From Sabethes cyaneus (lineage: Eukaryota; Arthropoda; Insecta; Diptera; Culicidae): 64,000 bases of DNA. Positions 1 to 16,751 of the stretch are shown here, one piece after another. Made by a program: the position numbers and the translations under genes. Position 1 is the first letter of the stretch; each line of letters begins with the position of its first letter. The notes below the pieces were generated by a model. The model did no database searches. It was not told the DNA's origin and saw only the letters and a program-made list of their open reading frames with translations. The DNA lies in the NCBI RefSeq assembly GCF_943734655.1, contig NC_071355.1:74671449-74735448 (forward strand). Reading direction: 5' to 3'.

Positions 1-1265
1 AACCAAATTTGGCATGTGGGTGTTTTCGGTGACAAGAATTTATTCTATGGTGAATTGAGACCCCTCCCCTCTTTATAAGAGGAATTATAACTCCTCTCCC
101 CTTTAAGAGGGGGGACTTCCATACAAATTTCCTCATAACTCGAGAACTAATCAAGCAAATGCAACCAAATTTGGCATGTGAAGGTTTTCGAGGGCAAGAA
201 AATTTTCTACGGTGAATTAGGACCCCTCCCCACTCTAAGAGGGGGGGCTCCTGTACAAATGAAATACAAATTTCCTCATAACTCGAGAACTAATCAAGCG
301 AATTGAACCAAATTTGGCATGTGTGTGTTTTTGGAGACAATTTTTTTTTTCAATGATGAATTGGGACCCCTCCCCACTTTAGGAGGGGGGGTCCTGTACA
401 AACGAGATACAAATTTCCTCATAACTCGAGAACTAATCCAGCAAATGGAACCAAATTTGGCATATAGGTGTTTTTGGAGGCAAGAATTTTTTCTGTGATG
501 AATTAGGACCTCTTCCCACATTAGGAGGGGGGGCTCCAATACAAATGAAATACAAATTTCCCCATAACTCGAGAACTAATCAAGCAAATAGAACAACATT
601 TGGCATGTGGGTGTTTTTGGAGGCAACCATTTTTCCCATGATGAATTAGGACTTCTTACCTTTTTAGGAGGGGGGGGGGCTCCCATTCAAACGAAATACA
701 AATTTGCTCATAACTTTAGAACTAATCAAGTAAATGGAACCAAATTTGGCATGTGAGAGTTTTAGATGGCAGAATTTTTTTTCTGTGGTGTATTACGACC
801 CCTTTCCCTTTTAAGAGGGTGGGCTTCCATACAAATGAAATACAAATTTCCTTATAATTTGAGTACTAATCAAGCAAATGGAACCAAATTTAGCATGTAG
901 GAGATTTTTGAGTCTTGAATTTATTTTATGATAGTTAGAGACCTCTCACCCCTGTGGTAGGGGGATATGGACTCTCATACAAATAAAACAGAAATTTTGG
1001 CGAAACTCAAAAACTAATCCAACTCGAGAAATTCGAGACTCTTCCATAAAACATTAATCAATAACAAGACCACAAAAACTATCTATAGTAACACTAGATC
1101 ATTCAGGACGAGCCGGTCGCGAGTGTTGCCGGTGACCCGCCGTCGGAAGCGCCGCCCACTGGGGGACTTGCAAAACTCGAGAAGTGATAAAGATCATCCG
1201 AGATTCATGATTTATGTACAACACAGGTTAATTTGTGGCAATACGAAGTTTGTCGGGTCAGCTAG
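1..1265 (+). mobile_element. Helitron-like element, 3' part, with internal tandem array
   Basis: About seven to eight imperfect units of roughly 120-130 bp fill 1-1000. Each carries 'aaccaaatttggcatgtg', a pyrimidine/purine pair of the type 'cccctcccc...gaggggggg', and 'cataactcgagaactaatc'. After the array comes a unique segment ending in CTAG at 1262-1265, followed by T. The whole block closely matches 23480-24892, so this is a second copy of the same element with its 5' end left of the window. The CTAG end with a following T fits Helitron 3' ends. I see only a weak potential hairpin before CTAG. It lies in the intron upstream of the Ube4B exons. Confidence 0.65.
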
Positions 1266-2015
1266 TTTTAAATAAAAGTCCTTTTGGTTTTACCATCCGC
1301 TTTGAATATAACAAAGAGCATCAGCAGCAAATCAGCAGATTACTTGGAGTAAAAACATCGAAATCTGAGCTCTGATTCAAGTTACTTGCGCTGCTTTGTG
1401 CCAGCTGAATAGATCATGCACACGGCATAACGAAAACATGCATAGATTTTTGTAAACAATTGTGTTTGTCCATGGTAGACGAAAGTAAATCTTTGTCAGT
1501 CATGATGAAGTTCAGTTTCCGTATGACGAACTGCCGCTGAACAAGAAAATTTGTGTCCGTAAAAAATGTAAATTCCAAAATATTTCATCTGTCTAACTAG
1601 GTGTAGGAACATTTACAAGCAAGAAGTGAACATTAATCTCGTGCTAAGAACTACAGTTTCTTTAAAAATTCGAAATAAAGTGTGAATTTTGATTACGTAT
1701 GACGAGGCGACTCTGCAACCCTACAAGTCTATGTTTTGAAAAATACATAACATTTTAGTGACTGTTAAATAGTAGTGGCCCAACTATAGTATTTTGTGTA
1801 CATTGCCAAAAGTTTCAAATTACACGTTAAAAATAATGACTAATTCATTTAAAATCTAAGCAAATCCATATAAAAATACATAATTCTCATTATAAACTCT
1901 AAATTTGGTTACGAATCTAGTTTATTCTACAACATGTACCCTAGATATGTTCAGAAAAATTCCCATTGGCATTCAAAAACTACGTATTTTTCAAATGTTC
2001 TTGTTTTATTTTCAG
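1266..2015 (+). other. Ube4B: intron sequence upstream of first visible Ube4B exon
   Basis: AT-rich sequence between the Helitron end and the splice acceptor. The acceptor is a T-rich run ending TTTTCAG at 2009-2015. I found no reading frame resembling the conserved UBE4 N-terminus here, so the first exon(s) are probably left of the window. Confidence 0.5.
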
Positions 2016-5000
2016 AGCCTTGCACAAATGTTGCCGTTATCGATAATAATAACACCGCAGAATCGCTCGAAAAGGGTTGTCTTAATAACAAAGCTTCCAA
2101 CAGTACTAGTGCTGATGGTAGCGTAGAATCTCCAATGAAAATGGAAGAGGATACATCGATAGCTAATTCTATCACCAACCCGGTTTCCGCTATCCCGACA
2201 GCCATGACCAGTTTAGAAGAAAAATCCCGTGACGAAGCCGCAAGCCGCGAAGAGCTGCAGCAGATTGTGTTCCGGATTATGAACCTCAACAGCCAAAAGC
2301 GTTATTCGGAAGCACGTTTCAACATCGATGCCGGTGTGCTGGAAAGTGCCCTTGAAGCGTTGAACGCAAAGAACTACCGTGAATTTTGCGCTGAGATCAT
2401 CACCGAAGTAGTTAAAGATTTTTATGAGGGTAAGCTAATCGATTCTAATGATGAAAGCCTTTCGGATAGCTGGAGCAACATTCCATCCAAGAAGGTAAGA
2501 CCGATCGATATCGATGAGGTATTGGAGCGCAGCGGCGGGGGCAGTACTGCGATGGAAATCGACAGCGAGATCGGGATCTGCTCGTCGAAACCGAACATGA
2601 AGGCTTTCAGCTCGAACCGGGTGGCTGCCCTAGATTACCTCATTAACTGCTACTGCCGGGCGAACAATGAAGTCTACAGTTACACCAAAATCAAAAAAAG
2701 CAAGAAGATGTATTTAGCTGAGGTACTGCCGGAAGTGGCGGCCGTAATTCGCCAACAAACACTGAAGTATGCAATTTTGCTAACTAAAAATCGCTTCCAA
2801 AACTTTGCCCAGATCGATAATCCCGCTAAGCTCATTCTAGAAAAGTCGCCTTTGCTACAGCTTATGTACGAAAATAAGGTTTGTATATTTTTAAATAGTA
2901 AAAATTGACATCATAATCACAGGCCATGTTTTTTAAAGGTTCCGTCGGATTTTCTAACCAGTTTAATGATCGAATCACGCAAGAAAGAGGAGGACTTTGA
3001 CACCATTTTCACGATCGTGCTCGATGATTTGTACGTTGATATGCAGAATGCGATCTGTAACGAAAACATTGTCAGCGATGCGCTAAATCGACTGAAGGAA
3101 TTGGTGGAAATCAAGGTGGAAAATACCAATCCGATCTGCAAGCTGATTGTGAAGCACGTTGTGTTCCTACCAAGACTGACTCTGGATAAGTATGCTGCCA
3201 GGGAAATATCGAAGGTGTCCTTTATGGCACCTTTTATGTCGCTTTCGGTGCTATTAGATGAAAATCCTAAGTTTGCGACGCATCACTTTCTGGAGAATGT
3301 CTGTGACCGTGCCCTAGCGGCATCGTTCCAATCGCTGCTCGGCAACACTCGGAAGGTTCTGCATCAAATTTTCCTCTCACTGTTGACCAATTTGGACAGC
3401 CGCCAGGAGGTGCTGAAGTACATTTCGGAGATATTAAAAACCAACCATAAACGAAGCCAGTACAACGCTGACGATCGGTTTCTGGCCAAAGACGGTTTCA
3501 TGCTGAATTTCATGTCAATTTTACAGCTACTGTCGATCAAAATCAACATGTCTAGAGTAGATCCGTTCTACCCGCATCATCCGGATGCCCTGATTGATAT
3601 TGAGGATGAAACGAAATTGAAACTTTCATCTCAGGAATACGGCGACTGGTTGGAAAAATTGCGATCGGAGAAAAAATGGGAAACGCCAAAATTCGTCACC
3701 CATTGCTGGTTTTTGACGCTGCATGCCCATCATTTGGGCATTATACCGGCAATCCAACGCTACAACAAGCTGCTACGTGCTACAAAAGAGTTGCAGAGAA
3801 TGGTTGACGAGCTGAATGCCAGCAAAAACCAGTGGGAGAACACACTTGTGGCCCGTCGCAACAAGCAGATCCGCGATCGCTGCGTTAATCAAATTAACAA
3901 ATTGTCCAAGGCAAAATTGGGCTGCGATATTGCCGTCATTGATCCAAACGTACTTGGGGCTTGTATGCAATTCTATTCGTCTGTGTGCGAGTACATGCTC
4001 TATCAAATAGAGAACCGACCGATCGAGGGACCGTTCGTGAATAAAATACCTCCTTCGACGCTGGTGGCTAGTGAAAACTTCTGCTCCTTGCCCGAGTGGT
4101 ACATCGAAGACATTGCCGATTTTATTTTGTTCTGCATGCAGCACAGCATTGGGGTTGTTGACTTTGTGGACAATTCGATCATCACCTGGATTCTGACGCT
4201 GGTGTGTGCGCCACACTTGATTAAAAATCCGTATATCACTGCCAAGTTGATTGAGGTGAGTTCAGTGCCAGTAAGAATTAGCTCACATTCAAAACCCACT
4301 CATTTCAGGTCCTTTTCGTTACGTCACCGACAATTCAGACGGCCTCGCAGCGTCTCTATCTACAGATCATCAACCACGAACTAGCCCAGACAGCCCTGGT
4401 AAGTGCCCTTATGAAGTTCTACACCGACATCGAAACCACTGGTCAGAGCACCGAGTTTTACGACAAATTTACGATCCGCTACCACATTAGCCACTTGTTT
4501 AAAGGTCTCTGGGACAGTGTCGCGCATAGACAGGCCATAGTTAATGAATCAAAAAGTGGTAAGCAATTCGTCAAATTTGTGAACTTCTTCCTGAATGATA
4601 CCACGTACTTGCTGGATGAGTGCTTGGAGTATCTCAAGCGGATCCACGAAACGCAGGTTCTAATGATGAATGAGACATCGTGGGGCGAGCTGGGTCATGA
4701 GGCGCAGCAAAGTCGTCAACGGCAGCTAGTTCAGGACGAGCGGCAATGCCGATCCTATTTGACGCTGGCAAGGGAAACCGTGGATATGTTCCATTATCTC
4801 ACAATAGACATCAAGGAGCCATTTTTGCGACCCGAACTGATTGACCGCTTAAGTTCAATGTTGAATTACAATTTGCAACAGCTTTGCGGACCAAAGTGCA
4901 ATGATTTGCATGTACGCAACCCGATGAAATACGGCTGGGAGCCTCGACGTTTGCTTGGTCAGCTCATCGATATTTACTTGCACTTGAACTGTGATGAGTT

Positions 5001-5412
5001 TGCCGCTGCATTGGCTGCAGACGAGCGATCATTTGAGCGGCATTTGTTTGAAGATGCGGCCAACAGGGTAGAACGTATCGGAATCCGCACGCCAATGGAA
5101 GTTGATGAATTTAGGAAGCTTATTCTTAAAGCTTCCGAAATATACGTTCAAAACCAACAGAATGCAGATGAGTTTGCTGAAGCACCAGACGACTTCAAAG
5201 ATCCGTTGATGGACACTTTGATGGCCGATCCTGTTATATTGCCTTCCGGAACCGTAATGGACAGGTCTATCATAACCAGGCATCTGCTGAACAGCAGCAC
5301 GGATCCGTTTAATCGACAACCTCTCACCGAGGACATGCTCATACCGGCCACCGAGCTCAAGGAACGCATCGAGCAGTGGATCAAAGATTACCGTGCGAAT
5401 AAAAAACAATAA
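2016..5412 (+). CDS. Ube4B: ubiquitin conjugation factor E4 (Ufd2-type U-box E3/E4 ligase), partial, 3 exons
   Basis: Exons are 2016-2878, 2939-4255 and 4309-5412, separated by introns of 60 and 53 bp with GT/AG ends. Both introns are in phase 0, and the first visible exon starts in phase 1 after TTTTCAG. About 1,093 residues are visible and the protein ends at TAA 5410-5412. The family usually has roughly 1,000-1,300 residues, so only a short N-terminal piece is missing. The second and third exons encode the long helical Ufd2 core. The U-box is at 5188-5391, near the C-terminus, with the recognisable core DPLMDTLMADPVILPSG and DPFNRQPL. Known role of the family: a U-box E3/E4 that works with E2 enzymes to extend ubiquitin chains on substrates, with the Cdc48/p97 pathway. 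No frameshift or internal stop is seen. The next feature downstream is repeat-rich intergenic DNA. Confidence 0.95.
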
Positions 5413-6959
5413 GACTTGATACTTTCATACATCGGAAATGTAGCCGCATTTCAGAAAACACCTAAAACTGCGGGAAAGAAAAATAAACTCAACAACAGAA
5501 TTTAAACGTTAGAGTCCATATACATAGAGACATATTTATATGAATAGTGCTTTAAGATAGGACTTTCACACAAAAACCCTTCCTCGATTTCGCCAATGGA
5601 TCCTTGCTAGAGGCTTTATCTTGTCGCGAACTAAATATAAATTCATGAACTAATGAACTAGCTGTCGAACAACTAAACGCCTGCTAGACGATTAACAAGC
5701 TTATAACCTTTGGCAAAGTTTAGTCCGCAGAGCTGTAATCTCGCAACTGTTCAGCTCTGGCAATAATATCAAAATACAAAGCCATTTGACCACTGTAGTG
5801 TTTTTGTTTTATTTTTGGGTTTGCTGCTAACGGTAAGAGAAAATCAGCGGTTGATGCTGAAAGGCGGAGAATCTTGTTTCTTTAAAGATAAACAAAACTG
5901 TGTCGAGTATAAGCCAATAATAGTACTTTAAATAAAAATAAATATTAACATTTCAGAGAATATTTCGTTTGCCAAGCATCCGAAAATTATGACCAAGTAT
6001 TCCGACGGTTAGTACATGTGCTGCTGGTTTTTATGATTCGTAAAATGCGGATGGATGTTCGTGAATACAGTATTATTTGTTCAACCTGACTTTAGCACCA
6101 AAGTAACACTAAGATCGTAGATAGACTGCGCCCTGTCGAAGGTATCAGGTTCCAGCGAATATCGATGGTGTACTTTTCTACTGCTGACACGCTGTTATAC
6201 CAGATTAGCATAGCGTCCAAGTCTATTGGTAGAACCTCGCAGTCGATGCAGGATGCTATGACGCGAAAGATTTTTCAGATCGTGAGCAAAGGATGATTTA
6301 ACCGAAGAAATCAACAGATACAAATCAAATTGAAGGCCACAGGCCCAGCGTCACTGCCTTGCAGTACATCAGATGGAGCTTGGAAGGCACGTGAAGCACG
6401 TATATAGAACTCACCAACACACATGCTCAGCGAGAAGTGGAAATTCTCCAATAGCAGGAGACTTAGTTAAGACTGTTAGATTTCCGGATAGAGATGATGT
6501 AAGCTGCCTTCCAGGCAGACGGAAATGATCTTTCTCGCAACGAGCAGTTGAGACATAAAGAAATCGGTATCGTAAGACAATCATTACAGTAGAACTACGT
6601 CTTACCGCAGGGTGCCAAGATTTATGTTTAGGCCAGGGTCACGAAAAAATTGTGCATTTTTAAAGAAAGGATTGTTTTTACAATATAGTGAAGCTAGATA
6701 GTGAAAATTAACAAAAATATCAAGATCAAATTTCCCCATACATTTTCCACGAGCCCTGCCCTGCTCATTATTGTAATTCATTCGCACTCGACTTCTGAGC
6801 TGGTCAGTTCAACTTTCCGCTTCGGTCTAAGTTTCGACCCCACTAGTGGTGACCTGACTTTATGTTGGAAACGAAGGAGGAGCGGCGAAGCAACCACCGT
6901 TCGTACTTCCTCCGCACCCGTTGCAATAGCAGCAACAGTCCATGGATAACGTCATAACA
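5413..6959 (+). other. 3' UTR and intergenic region
   Basis: The first few hundred bases are likely the Ube4B 3' UTR. From about 6000 to 6960 the sequence is less AT-rich and may be degraded transposon DNA leading into the gypsy gag at 6960, but I recognise no protein motif. No LTR could be identified. Confidence 0.4.
5482..5487 (+). terminator. poly(A) signal AATAAA of Ube4B
   Basis: A canonical AATAAA lies 70 bases after the stop codon at 5412. A second AATAAA cluster at 5931-5943 could give a longer 3' UTR. Confidence 0.6.
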
Positions 6960-9900
6960 GGCACAGTAACAACAGCAGTTGAATGAGTTCCTTCTCCGGC
7001 AACCGCAGAATGAGCAGTGGTCTGAAGAACGATTGCAGCAGGGCGAAGAACGATACCAGGTATTCCTTCACGCCATAACGCCAGCAATAAACGTGCAGGT
7101 ACCTGCTACCACCGAACAAATCTTGGACTTTTTTGTGGGCAATATCAAAGAGTTTCATTATAAGGCGCTACGATGACCTCTTCGAAGGGCGGATTTCGTT
7201 TGGATGACCCAGCCAAAGTCCGTCTACTTTTACGGAAGATGGATGCCGTGGAACATGAGAGCCATACCAGTTATCCATTCCAAGTTGCCAAAAGATTTTA
7301 GTTTCTCTCAAAACAGTCGAGAAATGGAAAGGGCTTTTCGATGCAAAAGAATCGGTCATCAGCCGTCGGTACAGAGATGCTTTCAAGTTTCCAAATATCT
7401 GACGAAGGATCACGTTGCCCTGTTGCTGATGTCCTTCTAGAACAGTTATCGGAGAGAAGCCGACGATTGGACAATCTTCGACGCGACAATACAATGTACA
7501 ATGTTTTTAGTTTCGGTCAAGTGAAGGCAGTAAAACGTTAAGAAACGAGAAAACGCTATCACCTCGATAGTCTGCTCAAGTCAGCAGAATGCGAATGGAA
7601 TCAAGATGGTCAGCATGCAAACGATAGTTTCGAACGAATTTTCTCGTTTGATCTGCTTCTCACACCCTACAATCCAAAGTTGGACATCATTGTGGCAGCT
7701 GATAATTAATCCATTGACCTGGGCGTAACGATCTGTCATCGTTTTCCAGATGGTTCAGTGGAAGTGATTCAGCGCACTTCAAGAGAACTCACCAGGACCA
7801 CGCTCTACTGCTGCTATTCTTCGTGTCAAAAAAAGGCATTATCGTCTACATTACCAACAGACTTTAACAATTTATCTCGACTTTGATACTACTGTATGAC
7901 TTCGAGATCGAGTACGTAGCTACCAACCAGTTCGGCTCCGCTGATGTCCGGTATCGTCTCATCGATCAGATCAAGATCGTTATCTGGATGACGGCATCAG
8001 ACCTGTGGCCTCATGTTCAGTTAACACTCAGCTTAAAACGCAACTCTTCGAGTCGAACCTCAAGCGATTCTAAGCCAGGCGAATGCCTTGAGTTCCGACT
8101 CGACCTCCTCCTCACATTGATTTTGTTCCATGGTCTAAAGTATCTGGTCCATAGTAACGAGTGCATTTCGATTTAGACGGTCCAGTCGAAGGCGAATATT
8201 ATCTTATGGCCGTCGACAGCTTTTCCAACTGGTCTGAAATGGTACAACTTACTTATTCAAGTGGCTTGCCGTCCTAAGACAAAGCCTGTTGAACAAGGTT
8301 TCTCCAATCAACTCGGTTGGGGGCTATCGCTCTCCAATTCCTTGAACACCGAGTATTTTTCGCCAGATCTCGCTCCACCTGGTCTAACCATCTTGCTCGC
8401 TGCGCTCCTGGTCGTTTTCTTCCTACTGGATCTTCGCAAGGTATTTGTCCGGCATCCTTGCAACATGCGCTGCCCATCGTATCCATCCAGCTTTAGCCAC
8501 CTTTTGGATGCTGGGTTCGCCATAGAGCTGTGCGAGTTCATGGTTCATCCTCCGCCTCAATACTCCGTTCTCCTGTACGCCGCCGAAGATCGTTATTAGC
8601 ACACGTCGTTCGAAAACTCCGAGTACTCGCAGGTCCTCTTCGAGCATTGGCCATGTTTCATGGTCGTCTCGTTCTGAGTGCACTTTGTACGGGGACTTCA
8701 GTCTACTCGACAGCAATTGCTTGTGAAGTCCATAGAAGACACGACTTCCGCTGATAATGCGCTTCCGAATCTCGCGGCTGGTATCATTGTCTGCCGTTAC
8801 CAGTAAGCCAAGGTAGACAAATTCGCCGACTACCTCAAACTCATCGCCGTTGATCAATATACTACTGCCCAAGCGGCGTCGGTCGGCCTCGGTTTCGCTG
8901 ACCAACATGTACTTTGTTTTAGTCGTATTTACCTTTAACCCAATCTTTTTTGCTTCGCGTTTTAGTCTGGTGTTCTGTTCAACCACCGCCACAGATGTTC
9001 TACCGATACGCGGTAAAGCAAACGAATTGACTAGATTTGTTGAAGATCGTGCCCCGCGTGTTGATATCCGCTCGGTATATAACACCTTGTAGAGCTATGT
9101 TGAACAGCAGGCATGAGAGGCTATCACCTTGACGCAGCCCTCGGTATGTGATTTGAATGACAATGACAAATTTGAATGACAACTTGACAATCCACCCGAA
9201 ATCCGAACACAGCACTGTGTACCATCCATCGCAGATTGAATCAGTTTGATGAGCTTCCTGAGGAAGCTGTTCTCGTCCATGATTTTCCGCAGCTCTTTCC
9301 GGTCGATGATATCATATGCGGCGTTGAAGTAAACGAACAAATGGTGCGTGGGAACTCTGTATTCACGGCCCTTGCGGAGAATCTGCCGCAGTGTAAATAT
9401 TTGATCCGTTGTAGACCGACCTTCGACGAATCCGGCTTGATAAGTTTCCACAAAATCTGTTCGCAATTGGTGATAGTTGGTGGAAAATGATTTGGGATAG
9501 CACTTTGTAGGCGGCATTAAGAACGGTGATCGCTCGATAGCTCTCACAGTCCAACTTGTCAGCCTTTTTATAGATCGGACAGATAACTCCATCTTTCCAA
9601 TCCTTCGGTAGCTATTCCGTCTCCCAAATTCTAAAGTCCCGCGCAGAATTAGTACTTTATGGTAGCGTCTGCGTAGATTTGACAGATAATCTGTCAAATT
9701 GTATGGCCGATTTTTGCGTAGCGAATCGAATCGAACTCGTAGGAACAGCCGCTCAGTCGAACTGGCAAGCCAAACGTTTTGTGGACACGTACAAACGCTC
9801 CATCATGAAAATTAGAGATTGGAGAGAAGACGTCGGAGAGGCTTTGGAAATATTACTTCTGACTTAACGGAGCAAGCTTAATCGCTCCCTATCGGAAAGC

Positions 9901-10251
9901 AAATCAGCATCTAAGGCTATGTTTGGGCACCAAATCCGCAGGTGCCTTGAGTTGCTGGGAGACGTCTTGTACGATATACGGGTTGATAATCATGGAATGC
10001 AACGTATATACATCAATCAGTTCTGAAGTCAAACTGTGACTGATTCAGTTCCACGCCATTCAGCGAACCAGCAGTTGCAAACAGAAGTTACTGTTGGATG
10101 TTCCACTCGAAGCCTGGAACTTGGTCTGGGCTCGCCAGTTTCACTTCCTGGTCCAGCTACACTAAAAGTCGAGCCAGCTTCTGCACAATCACCTGGAAGA
10201 TTGCAAGTTTCTGTACCACTGCAAGCAGTGTCTTCTTCGCAGTATGACTAG
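6960..10251 (+). mobile_element. degraded Ty3/gypsy LTR retrotransposon (gag-pol remnants)
   Basis: Frames change repeatedly, but typical gypsy pieces appear in order. A gag segment lies at about 6980-7440 (ILDFFVGNIKEF, then DDPAKVRLLLRKMDAVEHE in another frame). An RNase H segment lies at about 7640-7960 (TPYNPKLDIIVAADN, DFEIEYVATNQFGSAD). An integrase start lies near 8165-8230 (DGPVEGEYYLMAVDSFS). The integrase end resumes at 9690-10020 (QSNWQAKRFVDTYKRSI, SKAMFGHQIRRCLELL). The protease and most of the RT are missing. An antisense LINE fills 8248-9660, and a stretch of integrase between the two halves is absent. No flanking LTRs were found. The element is inactive. Confidence 0.75.
8248..9660 (-). 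mobile_element. RTE-like non-LTR retrotransposon, 5'-truncated, inside gypsy (family B)
   Basis: Read on the minus strand, the fragment covers the RT domain and the C-terminal region with several frameshifts. It has the RT start (ITVLNAAYKVLSQIIF), QAGFVEGRSTTDQIFTLRQI, the motif around GLRQGDSLSCLLFNIAL, then GLKVNTTKTKYMLV, VYLGLLVTADNDTSREI and FERRVLITIFGGVQENG. The motif C region is damaged: it reads FVCFTAYR where an FADD-type motif is expected. The 3' end, near 8248, finishes with a TAAG-type short tail, as does the related copy at 63400-63915. The clade is assigned from general resemblance to RTE/BovB-type elements of mosquitoes; it could be another LINE clade with the same domain plan. 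Confidence 0.7.
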
Positions 10252-14029
<3,778 letters not shown>

Positions 14030-15022
14030 TCACATATGACAAAGGTAAACAGTTAAACCCTTTTCAAAATATGTTCGTGAAATGTTTGCAAATGTACTCT
14101 AACAACATATTTTAATCATATCAACTAGAAAAACGTCAAAAATCCTAGAAAAAAATCGAAAATATTTTTGTCCGCCTGCTTGTATGGAAATCCCCCATAG
14201 TGCATTGTGCGCGCGAGTAACCGTATTACAAAAGTTGGCGCGAATGTTGGAGGGTTAATATCTTTTGATCGGCAAAACCGATTCTTCTGAAATTTTGCAG
14301 ATATATATGCAGCATTAAAATCTCTAATTTGATGCCAAAATAATTCAAACTAGATAAACTATCTTAGCTGAAATCGTTATAAATTATTGTAAATTTTAAT
14401 GTGTTGTATTCAATTGCTCATAACTTTCAAATTAAACGTCCAATCAAAAAACAAATCAATAGTGATCTATTAGGCTATGTTACCTTTCAAATGAGACTAA
14501 TAGCGCCTGAATCGGTTTAGCCATCTCTAAGAAACAGGCGATAATTATTACCTTGTCAAAACAGGTTTTTTAAGCATAACTTTTAAACTACTCGTTTGTT
14601 TTCAATAAAATTTATCCGAAAAATTTAGCCTTAACAAGAGCTTTAATTCGATACTAAGATCGTTGAAATCGGTCAATTGGTTCCGGAGAAAATCGTGTCA
14701 CGTAATTTTCACATTTTTGCTTATAACTTTCAAACGAAAAGTCGGACCATGAAACAATTCAATAGTGATGTACTAGGCAATAATACCTTTCAAACAAAAG
14801 TAATAGCGAACAAATCCGTTCAGCCATCTTCGAGAAACAGGCGATAGAAAAGTTGCGCCCCGCACATACATACACACATACACACACACACACAGACATT
14901 GCTCAGTTCGTCGAACCCTGTCGATTGGTATATGTGGCTCGGCCCTCCGGGCCTCGGATCAATTTCGTGTTTTTCGACCAATTCCTAAACCTTTGTTATA
15001 GTATAACAAAGGTAAAAAGGTA
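14030..15022 (+). mobile_element. non-autonomous repeat (MITE-like) with palindromic end
   Basis: The right end holds a short (CA)n run (14879-14894), a segment including 'gctcagttcgtcgaac' and 'cggccctccgggcctcgg', and a terminal palindrome 'cctttgttatagtataacaaagg' type structure at 14990-15012. The left limit near 14036 shares 'acaaaggtaaa'. I recall this 3' segment as abundant in Aedes genomes. It contains two similar internal blocks (see separate entry). It has no coding capacity. Confidence 0.5.
14411..14850 (+). repeat. two imperfect internal copies about 312 bp apart
   Basis: Block 14411-14545 and block 14723-14850 align. Both run from 'taactttcaaa' through 'caatagtgat' and 'acctttcaaa' to 'agaaacaggcgata'. 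They indicate an old internal duplication in the repeat family. Confidence 0.75.
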
Positions 15023-15424
15023 AATTTAGAAAAAGTAGTTTAATTTCCGACCAATTGGCATATAGGAAAGTTCGTGACGATTTTAAATCCAGGACTAGAG
15101 CACGTGGTTCTAACCCCTTGAAAAAGATGTCAAATACATCGAAACGTCGGGCATAGAAAAGATAAAGTGTCGTTTTGCTTTGCCAATTGACTGTCCAACC
15201 GAAAAAACCAAATTCGTGATAAATGTAACGTATAAAGACAAAAAAGCCGGAAATGCATTCGAAGCAGCTGAGTCGTTCCCTGAGTACTTTAAAAAGTGTT
15301 TAACCCCAATTCAAGGTCAGCATACCCTGAATTTCCGTTCCGAATTTGTGATGCGATTATGTCCTTAGACACTTCTATATCCAGTGGGCCTGACGGAATT
15401 CCGAATGCTTAGCTGAAAAGTTGT

Positions 15425-16497
15425 GTAGAAGGTTTATTATTTATTTATTTAACAATATTTGTTTATTTATTTTATTATACTTGTAGATTAAGAACAATTC
15501 TTATTGATTTCTACAATCGGACTTTGACTTTGACAACCACATTAATACTAACTATGTTTTCTTATAACTACTATTATGCTTGGACCTAATTCCTTCCCTC
15601 TAACCATTCGATGCATTCGTGACGGAACCGTGAAGATGTATTGATTGTTTTAATTCCAGCAGGAAGTTGGTTCCACCAGACTACTGCACGTGCAAAGAAG
15701 GTACCACTATAGTGTGATGACGTATAACGAGGCAAAACATAATTCCTCACCCGTGAACTTCGAAAAGGCTGTAATTTTTCGCGTAGGTAATTTGGTCCAT
15801 TTTGAAGTATTTTGTGAAAAGTTACACAGCATCGAAATTTGAAATTATTGCTATAAGAACAACCTAACAGTGCAGATGTGAAACTCTTGAATACCTATTT
15901 AGCTTATAAACCCAGCGGACGCAACAATTTATTGCAATTCGCAGTCTCTCGATGGCTCTAGCAGAGGCATTTAGAACTAATTCTAATCCATAGTTGACAT
16001 GTGGAAGCAGCAGAGACTTGAAAAGTTTTAGCTTCAAAGAAAGGGGTAACATAGATGCAGTCAATTTTAAATGACGTAATCCCGAGTAAATTTTACCGCA
16101 TTGAGCATTCACCTGATCGTCCCATTCTAGGTCTTGTTGGAAAATTACCCCCAATAACTTCGGAACATAGCTAATTTTTTCGTTATTAATCATAATATCT
16201 GGCAAAACGGTTGGACGTTGTCCTCGTGTTACGAACATGGCTTTGGTTTTAGAGGAATTTATAGGAAGTAAATTTCTCTCAGACCATGAGAATATATTAG
16301 CAAGATCATTATTTATAAGCCGAGCCACTTCATTAATTTCTAGCTGCGATGAGTAATAATAGATTTGAACATCATCCGCAAATATATGGATTTTGAAAAA
16401 TTGCAATACATTAGGCAAATCGTTAATAAAAAGAGAAAAAAGTAGCGGTCTCAAAACTGATCCTTGTGGGACACCAGAAAGAATAGATATTAGCTCC
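15425..16497 (-). mobile_element. LINE reverse transcriptase 3' fragment, antisense, nested in jockey-like LINE
   Basis: A minus-strand ORF of 211 codons (15864-16499) carries SGVPQGSVLRPLLFSLFIND (RT motif B) and IHIFADDVQIYYYS (motif C, FADD). It continues through LLPHVNYGLELVLNASARA to RWVYKLNRYSRVSHL. The frame then shifts, and 15600-15860 encodes the usual C-terminal segment (RNYVLPRYTSSHYSGTFFAR, VVWWNQLPAGIK). The 3' end lies near 15430 in an AT-rich tail of tttattta repeats. It is 5'-truncated, as is common for LINEs, and the host LINE's reading frame resumes precisely after it. Clade: jockey/CR1-like, not resolved. Confidence 0.8.
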
Positions 16498-16751
16498 ACT
16501 ACACAGCCTATTCAGTGCCTCGTTAGCAACAGGTTCATTCCGAGAGTTATGGAAAATCTCACACATTATAGTAATTCACAAAAAAGGTTCTAAGCTGCCG
16601 GTTGAGAGCTACAGAGGAATTGCCATTCTCTCGGCCATTCCTAAAATGTTTAACTCTCTGGTATATGAGCAATTGTATCCTGTAATTGAACCAAAAATTT
16701 CAAGTTTTCAACATGGTTTCCTTAGAAAAGGCTCGTTAACGAATTTGGTAG

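Noticed and set aside
1266..2015. First coding exon of Ube4B within the window
   Set aside because: No frame resembling the conserved UBE4 N-terminus occurs here, and 2016 is preceded by a proper splice acceptor.
3773..4299. Minus-strand open frames opposite Ube4B
   Set aside because: They are shadows of the well-supported plus-strand coding exon and show no family features.
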